A DNA stretch of 43,312 nt, from NCBI GenBank assembly GCA_964437815.1, contig CAYTIE010000008.1, positions 1 to 43,312 of the forward strand, given 5' to 3'. This document shows positions 1 through 8,226 of this stretch, piece by piece. Position 1 is the stretch's first letter. The number at the start of each line of letters is the position of its first letter. The DNA comes from Marisimplicoccus sp964437815 (GTDB taxonomy: Bacteria > Bacteroidota > Bacteroidia > Flavobacteriales > Flavobacteriaceae). A model generated the notes under the pieces. It was not told where the DNA came from. It was given only the letters and a program-made list of their open reading frames with translations, and made no database searches. A program made the translations under genes and the position numbers.

Positions 1-30
1 GACTCTGATGTAAAAAGATATGACATCTAA
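1..30 (+). CDS. possible 3' end of a gene cut by the window edge
   Basis: Frame 1 is open from the first base and reads DSDVKRYDI before a TAA at 28-30; the other two plus frames stop within 12 bases. If a plus-strand gene runs into this window it must end here. Nine residues are not enough to name a product, and chance openness over 27 bases is quite possible. Confidence 0.25.
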   Translation, partial: DSDVKRYDI

Positions 31-217
31 TTAATTTATGAGGAAGAAAAATGAAGGATTTATAGCAAAAAAAATACTGCTTTAGCAATTTTTTAATGAG
101 GTTGCAATCAGTCAAATCCTTCCTCTGTTTACACAAAATTAGTGAAACATATTAATTTTTCAAATTATTCTTCTTTTTTCTTTAAAAAAAGCTATTACTT
201 TGCGATTAAAATATTAT
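31..217. other. 5' non-coding stretch before the deoxynucleoside kinase
   Basis: I see no convincing gene here. It holds an imperfect inverted repeat: GAGGA and AGGATT blocks inside 40-60 match the complement of AATCCTTCCTC at 115-125, with a 10-base bulge in the left arm. Between them lies a short TGC-TTTA-GCA hairpin near 78-87 followed by a T-run. It could be a weak terminator or leader structure, but the stems are short and AT-rich. Confidence 0.3.
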
Positions 218-820
218 ATGAGAATAGCTATTTCCGGAAATATCGGAGCAGGAAAAACAAGCCTAGCAAAACTAATTTCAAAAAGCCTTGGTTATACACC
301 TTATTACGAAGATGTTATAGCCAACCCTTATTTAGATGATTTTTATAATCATATGGAGAGATGGTCATTTAATCTTCAAATTTATTTCTTAAATAGTAGA
401 TTTAAACATGCTCTTGAAATGAATGATGGAAAAAAAAACATAATTCAGGATAGAACAATATATGAAGATGCATATATTTTTGCACCAAATTTAAATGCGA
501 TGGGATTAATGCCTAAAAGGGATTATGAGAATTACCTATCCCTATTCGAAACTATGATTCACTTGGTTAAAGCTCCCGATTTACTTATTTATCTTGAAAG
601 CAGCATTCCAAACCTTGTTAATAAAATCCATAAAAGAGGAAGAGAATACGAAAAGACTATAAGTATTGAATACCTTAGCAGATTAAATGAAAGATATGAG
701 GCTTGGATTACAAATTACAACAGTGGAAAACTTCTAAAGATCAATGTAGATGATATAGACTTTGTTGAGAATAAATCAGATTATAAAAAGGTTCTTGATA
801 TAATTAAGAAAGAAATCTAA
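218..820 (+). CDS. deoxynucleoside kinase (deoxyadenosine/deoxyguanosine kinase type)
   Basis: This 200-residue protein phosphorylates deoxynucleosides to 5'-monophosphates in the cytoplasmic salvage pathway. The start is placed at ATG 218 because it gives MRIAISGNIGAGKTS, with the P-loop GNIGAGKT directly after the first strand as usual for the dNK/dGK-dCK family; a TTG further upstream at 200 adds only six unconserved residues. The family ERS/DRT element appears as QDRTIYEDAYIFA at about residues 85-97, and the basic LID segment as KRGREYE near 143-149. The C-terminal tail (VDDIDF) resembles the thymidylate/deoxynucleoside kinase fold. Length fits the bacterial family. It lies alone upstream of hppA on the same strand. 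Substrate preference among purine deoxynucleosides cannot be read from the sequence. Confidence 0.9.
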   Translation: MRIAISGNIGAGKTSLAKLISKSLGYTPYYEDVIANPYLDDFYNHMERWSFNLQIYFLNSRFKHALEMNDGKKNIIQDRTIYEDAYIFAPNLNAMGLMPKRDYENYLSLFETMIHLVKAPDLLIYLESSIPNLVNKIHKRGREYEKTISIEYLSRLNERYEAWITNYNSGKLLKINVDDIDFVENKSDYKKVLDIIKKEI

Positions 821-850
821 AAAATAACAAGTAAATTATTTTTGCATTAT

Positions 851-858
851 TATATTTG
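851..858 (+). promoter_or_regulatory. Bacteroidota -7 element TATATTTG for hppA
   Basis: TATATTTG is a perfect match to the Bacteroidota TAnnTTTG -7 element, ending 16 bases before the hppA ATG. No good -33 TTTG was seen at the usual spacing. The start site is inferred to lie at about 862-864. Confidence 0.5.
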
Positions 859-874
859 AAAAAAATTTAAAATT

Positions 875-2992
875 ATGGACTATATATATCTTATCCCTGC
901 TGCTGGAATTATTGCATTAATGTTTGTTTTTATAAAGAATCAATGGGTTGCCAAAAAAGATATTGGTAATGCTAAAATGAAGCAAATTGCCGATAATATC
1001 GCTGAAGGTGCAATGGCATTTTTAAAAGCTGAATATAAAATTTTATCTGTTTTTGTTTTATTTACTGCTATTCTATTAGCATACAAAGGAATTAATGAAG
1101 GTAGTAGTTGGTTGGTTGCAGTATCATTCATTGTAGGTGCATTATGTTCAGGCCTAGCCGGCTTTATAGGAATGAAAGTTGCAACTAAAGCTAATGTAAG
1201 GACAACAAATGCAGCTCAAGATTCATTAGGCAAAGCTTTAGAAATAGCTTTTTCAGGTGGATCTGTTATGGGAATGGGTGTTGTAGGTCTTGGTGTACTT
1301 GGAATAGGATCTCTTTTTATTCTATATAAACCAATGTTCGATGATATTAATACAGTTATTCAAGTAATTTCAGGATTTTCTCTTGGGGCATCTTCAATTG
1401 CCTTATTTGCAAGAGTTGGCGGAGGAATTTATACAAAAGCTGCAGATGTTGGAGCTGACTTGGTCGGTAAAGTTGAAGCCGGGATACCAGAGGATCATCC
1501 ATTAAACCCTGCTACAATTGCTGATAATGTGGGAGATAATGTAGGAGATGTAGCTGGAATGGGTGCTGATTTATTTGAATCATTTGTTGGATCTATTATT
1601 GGCGCAATGGTTCTAGGTGCTGCTTTTGTAGGGTTAAATGAATTCTCTGGAATGGAAGTTAATGCAGTTTTACTTCCACTATTCATTGCAGCTTCAGGAA
1701 TTATAATGTCAATTATCGGTACCTTTTTTGTTAAAGTAAAAGAGGGAGGTAGCCCACATAAAGCATTAAATACAGGAGAATTCATATCTGCAGTTCTTAT
1801 GATTATTGTAACGTTTTTCCTAATTCAAAATTTACTTCCTGAATCTTGGGTAATGAACAATTTTGAGTTTACATCTATTGGAGTTTTTGTTGCAACAATT
1901 AGCGGTTTAATTGCAGGTCTTCTTGTTGGTAAGGTAACTGAATATTATACAGCTACTGGTAAAAGACCTGTTTTATCAATTGTTAAACAATCAGAGACTG
2001 GTGCTGCAACTACAATTATATCTGGACTTGGTGTTGGTATGATTTCAACTGCTCTTCCTATAATATTTATTTGTGCCGCAATCCTTGTTTCATATAGTTG
2101 GGCTGGACTATACGGTATAGCTATAGCTGCTGTAGGAATGTTAGCTAATACTGGGATTCAGTTAGCAGTTGATGCTTATGGTCCTATTTCTGATAATGCT
2201 GGAGGAATAGCTGAAATGGCTGAATTAGATCCTAAGGTAAGAGAGAGAACAGATAAGCTTGATGCAGTAGGAAATACAACAGCTGCAATTGGTAAAGGTT
2301 TTGCAATTGCCTCTGCTGCGTTAACGGCATTGGCATTATTTGCTGCATTTATGCAAACAGCAGAGATTAATTCAATAGATATTTCTAAACCTATAGTAAT
2401 GTCTGGCTTATTGCTAGGCGCTATGTTGCCATTTGTTTTCTCTGCACTTTCAATGAAGGCTGTAGGAAAAGCTGCAATGAGTATGATTGAAGAGGTTAGA
2501 AGACAATTTAATGATCTTCCAAAATTAAAAGCCGCTTTAGAAATTATGAGAAAATATGATTCTGATTTATCTAAAGCATCAGATGCTGATATGAAAATTT
2601 TTAATGAAGCTGATGGTGTTGCTGAGTATAGTAAATGTGTAGAGATTTCTACGCAAGCGGCACTAAGAGAAATGGTCCTTCCTGGATTAATGGCAATATC
2701 TGTCCCTGTTATAATTGGTTTTGCCGGTGGTGCTGAAATGCTAGGAGGTCTATTAGCTGGTGTTACTTCATGTGGAGTATTAATGGCTATCTTTCAATCT
2801 AATTCTGGAGGTGCTTGGGATAATGCAAAGAAGATGATTGAAGAAGATGGGAGAAAAGGGACTGAAGCTCATAAAGCTGCAGTTGTTGGAGATACCGTTG
2901 GTGATCCATTTAAGGATACCTCAGGGCCTTCTTTAAATATCTTATTGAAATTAATTGCAGTTGTTGCTCTTGTAATAGCTCCTTTACTTTAG
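875..2992 (+). CDS. hppA: membrane-bound K+-dependent pyrophosphatase ion pump
   Basis: This integral-membrane pump couples hydrolysis of pyrophosphate to export of H+ and/or Na+. At 705 residues with about 16 hydrophobic segments it is full length. The diagnostic substrate-site motifs are visible: DVGADLVGK at 191-199 and DNVGDNVGD at 217-225, plus the late GDTVGDPFKDTSGPS motif near the C terminus. The motif GNTTAAIGKG at 466-475 has Ala where K+-independent enzymes have Lys (GNTTKATTKG), so this belongs to the K+-dependent subfamily. I cannot decide between H+ and Na+ as coupling ion by eye. The gene has its own predicted promoter and its last 9 bases overlap the 3' end of the convergent pdhB. 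Such pumps recover energy from biosynthetic pyrophosphate, which fits an energy-limited aquatic lifestyle. Confidence 0.97.
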   Translation: MDYIYLIPAAGIIALMFVFIKNQWVAKKDIGNAKMKQIADNIAEGAMAFLKAEYKILSVFVLFTAILLAYKGINEGSSWLVAVSFIVGALCSGLAGFIGMKVATKANVRTTNAAQDSLGKALEIAFSGGSVMGMGVVGLGVLGIGSLFILYKPMFDDINTVIQVISGFSLGASSIALFARVGGGIYTKAADVGADLVGKVEAGIPEDHPLNPATIADNVGDNVGDVAGMGADLFESFVGSIIGAMVLGAAFVGLNEFSGMEVNAVLLPLFIAASGIIMSIIGTFFVKVKEGGSPHKALNTGEFISAVLMIIVTFFLIQNLLPESWVMNNFEFTSIGVFVATISGLIAGLLVGKVTEYYTATGKRPVLSIVKQSETGAATTIISGLGVGMISTALPIIFICAAILVSYSWAGLYGIAIAAVGMLANTGIQLAVDAYGPISDNAGGIAEMAELDPKVRERTDKLDAVGNTTAAIGKGFAIASAALTALALFAAFMQTAEINSIDISKPIVMSGLLLGAMLPFVFSALSMKAVGKAAMSMIEEVRRQFNDLPKLKAALEIMRKYDSDLSKASDADMKIFNEADGVAEYSKCVEISTQAALREMVLPGLMAISVPVIIGFAGGAEMLGGLLAGVTSCGVLMAIFQSNSGGAWDNAKKMIEEDGRKGTEAHKAAVVGDTVGDPFKDTSGPSLNILLKLIAVVALVIAPLL

Positions 2993-3964
2993 ATAGAGTA
3001 CTTTTTTTACTGCTTTATAAACATCAGTACTTTCTGGGAGCCATTCCTTTAGAAGTACAGGAGAATAAGGAGTTGGAGTATCCGCATTATTTACCTTCTC
3101 AATTGGAGCATCAAGATAATCGAAAAGTTTATTTTGAACAGTATGAGAAATATCAGTTGATATATTTCCAAATGGCCATGCCTCTTCAAGAATTACTAGT
3201 CTATTTGTCTTTTTAACAGAATCAAATATTGCATCATAATCTAGCGGTCTGATAGTTCTAAGATCTATAATTTCACATTCAATTCCTTCATCTGCAAGTT
3301 TATCAGCTGCTATATATGCCTCTTTAATTATTTTACCAAAAGAAACTACAGTTACATCCTTACCTTTTCTTTTAATATCAGCTACTCCTATAGGAAGTGT
3401 ATATTCACTTTCTGGAATTTCTCCTTTATCTCCATACATCTGTTCAGATTCCATAAATATAACTGGATCATCATCCCTAATTGCAGATTTTAATAATCCT
3501 TTGGCATCATAAGGATTAGATGGAACAATTACTTTTAATCCAGGACAATTGGCAAACCAGTTGTCAAATGCTTGTGAATGAGTTGCTCCAAGTTGGCCTG
3601 CTGAAGCAGTTGGACCTCTAAAAACTATTGGAATAGGAAATTGTCCACCAGACATTTGTCTGATTTTTGCAGCATTATTGATTATTTGATCAATTCCGAC
3701 TAGTGCAAAATTAAATGTCATAAATTCAATTATGGGTCTAGATCCAACCATAGTTGATCCAACACCAACTCCTGCAAAACCAGCCTCAGAAATAGGAGTG
3801 TCTAAAACTCTTTCACTTCCAAATTCATCTAACATTCCCTTTGATGCCTTGTATGCACCATTATACTCAGCTACTTCTTCACCCATCAAATAGATACTTT
3901 GATCTCTTCTCATTTCTTCTGACATGGCTTCACAAATAGCCTCTCTAAATTGAACTGTTTTCAA
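2984..3964 (-). CDS. pdhB: pyruvate dehydrogenase E1 component, beta subunit
   Basis: This is the beta chain of the alpha2beta2 E1 enzyme that decarboxylates pyruvate with thiamine diphosphate and feeds the lipoyl E2. The 326 residues cover the transketolase pyrimidine-binding domain (about 4-180) and the C-terminal transketolase domain (about 195-315). Visible family features are FREAICEAMSEEMRRD at the N terminus, LMGEEVAEYNGAYK with the conserved Glu, and the DTPISEAGFAGVGVG block. The start codon is TTG at 3962-3964: no in-frame ATG lies nearby, and TTG gives MKTVQFREA, exactly where flavobacterial homologues begin. The alpha subunit and E2 are not adjacent in this window. lipA, which makes the lipoyl cofactor needed by the same complex, is at 17.4 kb. 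Confidence 0.95.
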   Translation of the reverse strand: MKTVQFREAICEAMSEEMRRDQSIYLMGEEVAEYNGAYKASKGMLDEFGSERVLDTPISEAGFAGVGVGSTMVGSRPIIEFMTFNFALVGIDQIINNAAKIRQMSGGQFPIPIVFRGPTASAGQLGATHSQAFDNWFANCPGLKVIVPSNPYDAKGLLKSAIRDDDPVIFMESEQMYGDKGEIPESEYTLPIGVADIKRKGKDVTVVSFGKIIKEAYIAADKLADEGIECEIIDLRTIRPLDYDAIFDSVKKTNRLVILEEAWPFGNISTDISHTVQNKLFDYLDAPIEKVNNADTPTPYSPVLLKEWLPESTDVYKAVKKVLYLK

Positions 3965-4066
3965 TATGTTAAATTTTAAGCGAATTTAATCATAAAAAAA
4001 ATATTTCCTATAATCCTTTTGATAGAATTAAATTATATTTAATTAATTTGTGATGGGAAAAATTAT

Positions 4067-4708
4067 ATGGACTTAATTAAGCTTGAAATTCATGGAATAT
4101 CATATAGTGAAAATCTTTCAGGTGCGTTTGCTCTAGTTTTAAACGAATCTAAAGGACAGAGAAAACTGCCAGTTGTAATTGGTGGCTTTGAAGCTCAAGC
4201 TATCGCTTTAGCTCTTCAAAAGAATATTAAGACTAGCAGACCTCTTACACATGAACTTTTCAAAGGTTTTGCTGATAAGTTTGAAATAAAACTAAAACAA
4301 GTAATAATTCACAAACTTGTTGATGGAGTCTTTTTTTCAAACATGGTTTGCGAAAAAGATGGGGATACAGTTACCATTGATTCTAGAACCTCAGATGCGA
4401 TTGCAATGGCATTAAGATTTAATGCACCAATCTTCACGTATGAGTCTATTCTTAATGAGGTAGGTTTTGAATCTGATTTTAAATATGACAAAAAAATTGA
4501 TATTACTGAAGTAGATCCTTTTCTTAATCTAGAAAAAAATGATGATGAATCCTTAAAAGAAATTAATTTTAATCCAGATGATGTTAAACTTGAAAATATA
4601 TCATTAATAAAGCTAAAGGAGATGCTTGATAAGAGTTTAGCTAAAGAAGATTATGAATTTTCTGCAAAAATAAGAGATGAAATTAAAAGCAGAAAAAATA
4701 AAAAATAA
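4067..4708 (+). CDS. bifunctional nuclease (DUF151) with C-terminal UVR motif
   Basis: The N-terminal part (about 1-130) is the DUF151 / bifunctional nuclease family, recognised from the opening strand LIKLEIHGISYSE, the LPVVIGGFEAQAIALAL block and SRTSDAIAMALR. A linker rich in Asp/Glu follows, and residues about 178-210 form a UvrB/UvrC-like helix pair (LKEMLDKSLAKEDYEFSAKI). This fusion is standard in Bacteroidota. Family members have reported DNase/RNase activity, but the physiological role is unclear. The stop overlaps the thyA start by one base (TAATG), so it is probably co-transcribed with thyA, folA and fabD; the link with nucleotide synthesis is only positional. Confidence 0.85.
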   Translation: MDLIKLEIHGISYSENLSGAFALVLNESKGQRKLPVVIGGFEAQAIALALQKNIKTSRPLTHELFKGFADKFEIKLKQVIIHKLVDGVFFSNMVCEKDGDTVTIDSRTSDAIAMALRFNAPIFTYESILNEVGFESDFKYDKKIDITEVDPFLNLEKNDDESLKEINFNPDDVKLENISLIKLKEMLDKSLAKEDYEFSAKIRDEIKSRKNKK

Positions 4709-5532
4709 TGAAACAATACCAAGACCTACTTAAACATATAAAAGAGAATGGTGTAGAAAAAAAAGATAGAACTGGGACAGGAACGATTAGTGTTTTTGGT
4801 TATCAAATGAAGTTTGATTTAAAAAAGGGATTCCCTTTAGTTACTACAAAGAAACTACATCTAAGATCTATAATTTATGAACTAATATGGTTTATAAATG
4901 GAGAAACAAATATTAATTATTTAAAAGAGAATGGTGTTAGCATATGGGATGAATGGGCAGATGAAAATGGTGACCTAGGACCAATATATGGAGCCCAATG
5001 GAGGAATTGGAATAATGATGGTATAGATCAACTAAAAGAAGTTATTTCCAGTTTAAAAAACAACCCCTCTAGTAGAAGAATGATTGTTACTGCATGGAAT
5101 CCTAATATTATTCCAAATACAAAAAAAACTTTTAGTGAAAATGTTAAGGAGGGGAAAGCAGCTCTTCCTCCTTGTCATGCATTTTTTCAATTTTATGTAG
5201 CTGATAACAAATTATCTTGTCAGATGTATCAAAGAAGTGCTGATGTGTTTCTAGGGGTACCATTTAATATTGCTTCATATTCACTTTTAACTTTTATGAT
5301 TGCTCAAGTATGTGAATTAGAGGTGGGTGAATTTATTCATACATTTGGTGATGCGCATATCTATCTCAATCATTTAGAGCAGGTAGATCTTCAACTATCA
5401 AGGGATCCTTTAAAACTTCCCAAGCTTAAATTAAACCCAATAATTAAAAATATTGGAGATTTTAAATATGAGGATATTGAAATTGTTGATTATGAATTTC
5501 ATCCTCCTATAAAAGGAAAAATATCTATATAA
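4708..5532 (+). CDS. thyA: thymidylate synthase
   Basis: Converts dUMP to dTMP with 5,10-methylenetetrahydrofolate, producing dihydrofolate. The 274 residues include the phosphate-binding Arg region DRTGTGTISVFGYQM, the SSRRMIVTAWNP arginine pair and the catalytic Cys156 in LPPCHAFFQFYV. There is an approximately 12-residue insertion before the active site (IPNTKKTFSENVKEGKAA), which I recall as common in flavobacterial ThyA. The C-terminal HIYLNHLEQV block and a final short tail are present, so the protein looks complete. It starts on the last base of the nuclease stop and is followed 6 bases later by folA, the standard pairing that regenerates tetrahydrofolate. Confidence 0.98.
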   Translation: MKQYQDLLKHIKENGVEKKDRTGTGTISVFGYQMKFDLKKGFPLVTTKKLHLRSIIYELIWFINGETNINYLKENGVSIWDEWADENGDLGPIYGAQWRNWNNDGIDQLKEVISSLKNNPSSRRMIVTAWNPNIIPNTKKTFSENVKEGKAALPPCHAFFQFYVADNKLSCQMYQRSADVFLGVPFNIASYSLLTFMIAQVCELEVGEFIHTFGDAHIYLNHLEQVDLQLSRDPLKLPKLKLNPIIKNIGDFKYEDIEIVDYEFHPPIKGKISI

Positions 5533-5538
5533 TTTTTG

Positions 5539-6033
5539 ATGGAAAATAGAGAACTAACTATTATTGCTGCTGTATCAACAAATAATGTTATTGGTAATAA
5601 AAATAAATTAATTTGGAACCTTCCTAATGATTTAAGAAGATTCAAAAAACTAACAATAGGTCATTCTATAATAATGGGTCGAAAAACATTTGAATCCTTA
5701 CCAAACCCATTACCAAATAGAGATAATATTGTGATAACAAGAGACACAAATTATTCAAAGCCAGATATTAAGGTATGTAGCTCTATAGAGGATGCCATCA
5801 GTTTAACAAAAACAGATATTCAGCCATTTATTATTGGTGGAGGTGAAATCTACTCTCAAACTATTAATATGGTAGATAAAATAGAGTTAACAAGAGTTCA
5901 TGAAAAATTTGATGGCGATGCATATTTTCCAGAAATACCTTTAGATATTTTTGAACTTATTAATGAAGAAAAATATAATAGTGATTCAGAAAATGAATTT
6001 GATTATTCATTTTTAACATATAAAAAAAGATAA
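5539..6033 (+). CDS. folA: dihydrofolate reductase
   Basis: NADPH-dependent reduction of dihydrofolate to tetrahydrofolate in the cytoplasm, closing the cycle opened by ThyA immediately upstream. The 164-residue protein shows the opening strand TIIAAVSTNNVIG, the substrate-site LIWNLPNDLRRFK with the conserved acidic Asp, the NADPH-binding MGRKTFESLP and the IIGGGEIY glycine motif. ATG 5539 is chosen over the in-frame TTG at 5536, which adds a single residue. The gene is 6 bases after thyA and 2 bases before fabD, so all are likely one transcript. Confidence 0.97.
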   Translation: MENRELTIIAAVSTNNVIGNKNKLIWNLPNDLRRFKKLTIGHSIIMGRKTFESLPNPLPNRDNIVITRDTNYSKPDIKVCSSIEDAISLTKTDIQPFIIGGGEIYSQTINMVDKIELTRVHEKFDGDAYFPEIPLDIFELINEEKYNSDSENEFDYSFLTYKKR

Positions 6034-6035
6034 TT

Positions 6036-6914
6036 ATGAATGCCTATGTTTTCCCTGGTCAAGGATCTCAAAAACCTGGAATGGGTTTAGATTTATACGA
6101 AAATTATAATGAGTCTAAAATCTATTTTAACAAAGCAAATGAAGTTCTAAACTTTAATATTACAGAATTAATGTTTGAAGGTTCAAGTGAAGATTTAATA
6201 AAAACTAGTGTTACTCAACCTGCTATATTTATTCACTCTGTTATCCATTCATTAATTTCAAAAAGCTTTAAGCCACAAGCTGCAGCAGGGCATTCATTAG
6301 GTGAATTTTCAGCATTATCTGCTTGTAAAGCTATCTCTTTTGAGGAGGGATTAAAATTAGTTTCAATAAGAGCTAATGCAATGCAAGCTGCATGTGAGAA
6401 AAATCCTGGGAGCATGGCAGCTATATTAGGAATTGATGATTCTATAATAGAAAATGTATGTTCAAATATTCAAGAAATTATTCAACCTGCAAATTATAAT
6501 TGTCCAGGTCAATTAGTAATTTCTGGTAAAACAGATGCTGTTAAAAAAGCATGTGAAGAATTGACTAGCCTTGGAGCTAAAAGAGCAATAATTCTTCCTG
6601 TAAGTGGAGCATTTCATTCAGAATTGATGAGTTATGCAGTTGAAGAACTTGAACATTCAATTAATCAAACAGAATTTAATAATCCTATTTGCCCTGTATA
6701 TCAAAATTATAATGCTAAGCCTGAAACAAATAAAGACTCAATAAAAAGAAATCTTTTATTGCAATTAACAAACCCCGTTTTATGGACTCAATCAATTAAT
6801 AGAATGATTAAAGATGGATTTAACAATTTCTTTGAACTTGGGCCAGGGAATACTCTTCAAGGATTAATCCGTAAAATAAATTCTCAAGTAAATTCTGAAA
6901 AACTTGAAATCTAA
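6036..6914 (+). CDS. fabD: malonyl-CoA:ACP transacylase
   Basis: Transfers malonyl groups from CoA to acyl carrier protein for fatty acid synthesis. The 292 residues start with the family signature FPGQGSQKPGMG; the nucleophile elbow is AGHSLGEFSAL with Ser87, followed by the conserved Arg region (VSIRANAMQAA) and the catalytic His in GAFHSELM. The C-terminal FELGPGNTLQGLIRKI element is intact. It is the last gene of the nuclease-thyA-folA-fabD run, 2 bases after folA. Its stop codon shares a CTAA tetranucleotide with the stop of the convergent amidohydrolase, so there is no room for a separate terminator. Confidence 0.97.
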   Translation: MNAYVFPGQGSQKPGMGLDLYENYNESKIYFNKANEVLNFNITELMFEGSSEDLIKTSVTQPAIFIHSVIHSLISKSFKPQAAAGHSLGEFSALSACKAISFEEGLKLVSIRANAMQAACEKNPGSMAAILGIDDSIIENVCSNIQEIIQPANYNCPGQLVISGKTDAVKKACEELTSLGAKRAIILPVSGAFHSELMSYAVEELEHSINQTEFNNPICPVYQNYNAKPETNKDSIKRNLLLQLTNPVLWTQSINRMIKDGFNNFFELGPGNTLQGLIRKINSQVNSEKLEI

Positions 6915-8188
6915 TTCTTATAGATTACACCATTTTTCATAACAAACTTAATATCCTTAAGAGTAGATATGTCTTCTAATGGGTCAGCTTCAGTTGCTAT
7001 TAAATCTGCATAAAATCCAGGGGCAATTTGACCTAAATTATCAGACATATCCAATAATTTTGCATTAGTAATAGTCGCTGACTGTAGAATGAAATCAGCT
7101 GGAATCCCTACCTCTGCCATATAAATAAATTCTCCTGCATTTTCTCCATGAGGAAAAACACCAGCATCAGTTCCAAATGAAATCGGGACACCCATTTTAT
7201 ATGCTTCTCCTGTTGTTCGCTTATTATGAACCCCAATCTCAATTGCTTTTGGTATGATAATTTCTGGATAGTAGCCTGGAATTTTAGCCATTTTTGCTAC
7301 ATGTACCCCAGCACTTATAGTTGGAACTAGATACGCATCCATTTCCTTCATTAATTTCATTGTTCTTTTCTTCATTATTGATCCATGCTCTATTGTTTTA
7401 ACTCCAGCTTTAACTGCTCTATACATTCCCTCATCTCCATGAGCATGAGCAGCAACATGCATACCATAATCTTTAGCGGTTGAAACGATTGCCCTAATTA
7501 CATCAATAGTAAATTGAGGGTTCTGTCCATTTTTAGCCAGGCTCATTACACCACCTGTAGCAGTTATTTTTATTAAGTCTGCTCCATTTTTATATCTCTG
7601 TCTGACAGCTTTCTTTGCATCATCAACAGAGTTTACAACACCTTCTTTTGGTCCTGGATCTCCCATAAGTGAATTTCTATATCCATTTGTAGGGTCACCA
7701 TGTCCTCCAGTTGAGGCAAGACCTTTTCCAGCAGTAAAAATTCTAGGACCAATAACTGTTCCTTTATTTATAGCATCTCTAAGAGCTATATTTACTCCCG
7801 ATCCTCCAACATCTCTTACAGTTGTAAAACCAGCCATTAAAGTTTTTTTAGCAACTACTGTTGATCTAAAGGCAACATCAGCTTCATTATCTTGAAATCT
7901 ATTTATATATCTTTCCTGACCTCCTGATTCACTTTCCATATGTACATGAAAATCAATTAATCCAGGAATTAAGGTTTTTGACTTTAAATCTATTATATTA
8001 ATATCTTCTAATTCCGCGTTAACAAACCCATTTTCAATAGATGTAATAATGTTACCCTCAATTATTATAGTCTTCTCTTTTTCTATTTTACCTGATTTTG
8101 AATCAAATATTTTTCCAGCATGAATATATGTGTCTTGGCCATACAGACTTGAACAACAAACTATTAAAAGTGTAAGAATTTTTTTCAT
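6911..8188 (-). CDS. secreted metal-dependent amidohydrolase (Xaa-Pro dipeptidase-like)
   Basis: A 425-residue protein with a Sec signal peptide (about 1-17, cut near SSLYGQ). It belongs to the amidohydrolase superfamily branch often annotated as imidazolonepropionase-like or Xaa-Pro dipeptidase. Metal ligands are visible: HVH at 81-83, the carboxylated-Lys candidate in ADLIKITATGGV, His in AAHAHG and TIEHG, and the catalytic Asp in SFGTDAG. The small beta-sandwich wraps N and C termini (YIHAGKIFD; DLIATEADPLEDI). Characterised relatives hydrolyse carboxy-terminal Lys/Arg or Pro dipeptides; the substrate here is unknown. It begins 38 bases after the degT stop on the same strand and ends with overlapping stops against fabD. 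Confidence 0.88.
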   Translation of the reverse strand: MKKILTLLIVCCSSLYGQDTYIHAGKIFDSKSGKIEKEKTIIIEGNIITSIENGFVNAELEDINIIDLKSKTLIPGLIDFHVHMESESGGQERYINRFQDNEADVAFRSTVVAKKTLMAGFTTVRDVGGSGVNIALRDAINKGTVIGPRIFTAGKGLASTGGHGDPTNGYRNSLMGDPGPKEGVVNSVDDAKKAVRQRYKNGADLIKITATGGVMSLAKNGQNPQFTIDVIRAIVSTAKDYGMHVAAHAHGDEGMYRAVKAGVKTIEHGSIMKKRTMKLMKEMDAYLVPTISAGVHVAKMAKIPGYYPEIIIPKAIEIGVHNKRTTGEAYKMGVPISFGTDAGVFPHGENAGEFIYMAEVGIPADFILQSATITNAKLLDMSDNLGQIAPGFYADLIATEADPLEDISTLKDIKFVMKNGVIYKN

Positions 8189-8226
8189 ATTTTAATTTTA
8201 TATACGTTAATGTAGAGAAATTATTT

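Noticed and set aside
142..339. 65-codon plus-strand frame overlapping the deoxynucleoside kinase start
   Set aside because: Low-complexity Lys/Ser/Phe/Tyr translation, out of frame with a clear P-loop gene; a shadow.
1495..1785. 96-codon minus-strand frame inside hppA
   Set aside because: Antisense shadow of strongly conserved hppA motifs; Pro/Ala/Ser-rich without family features.
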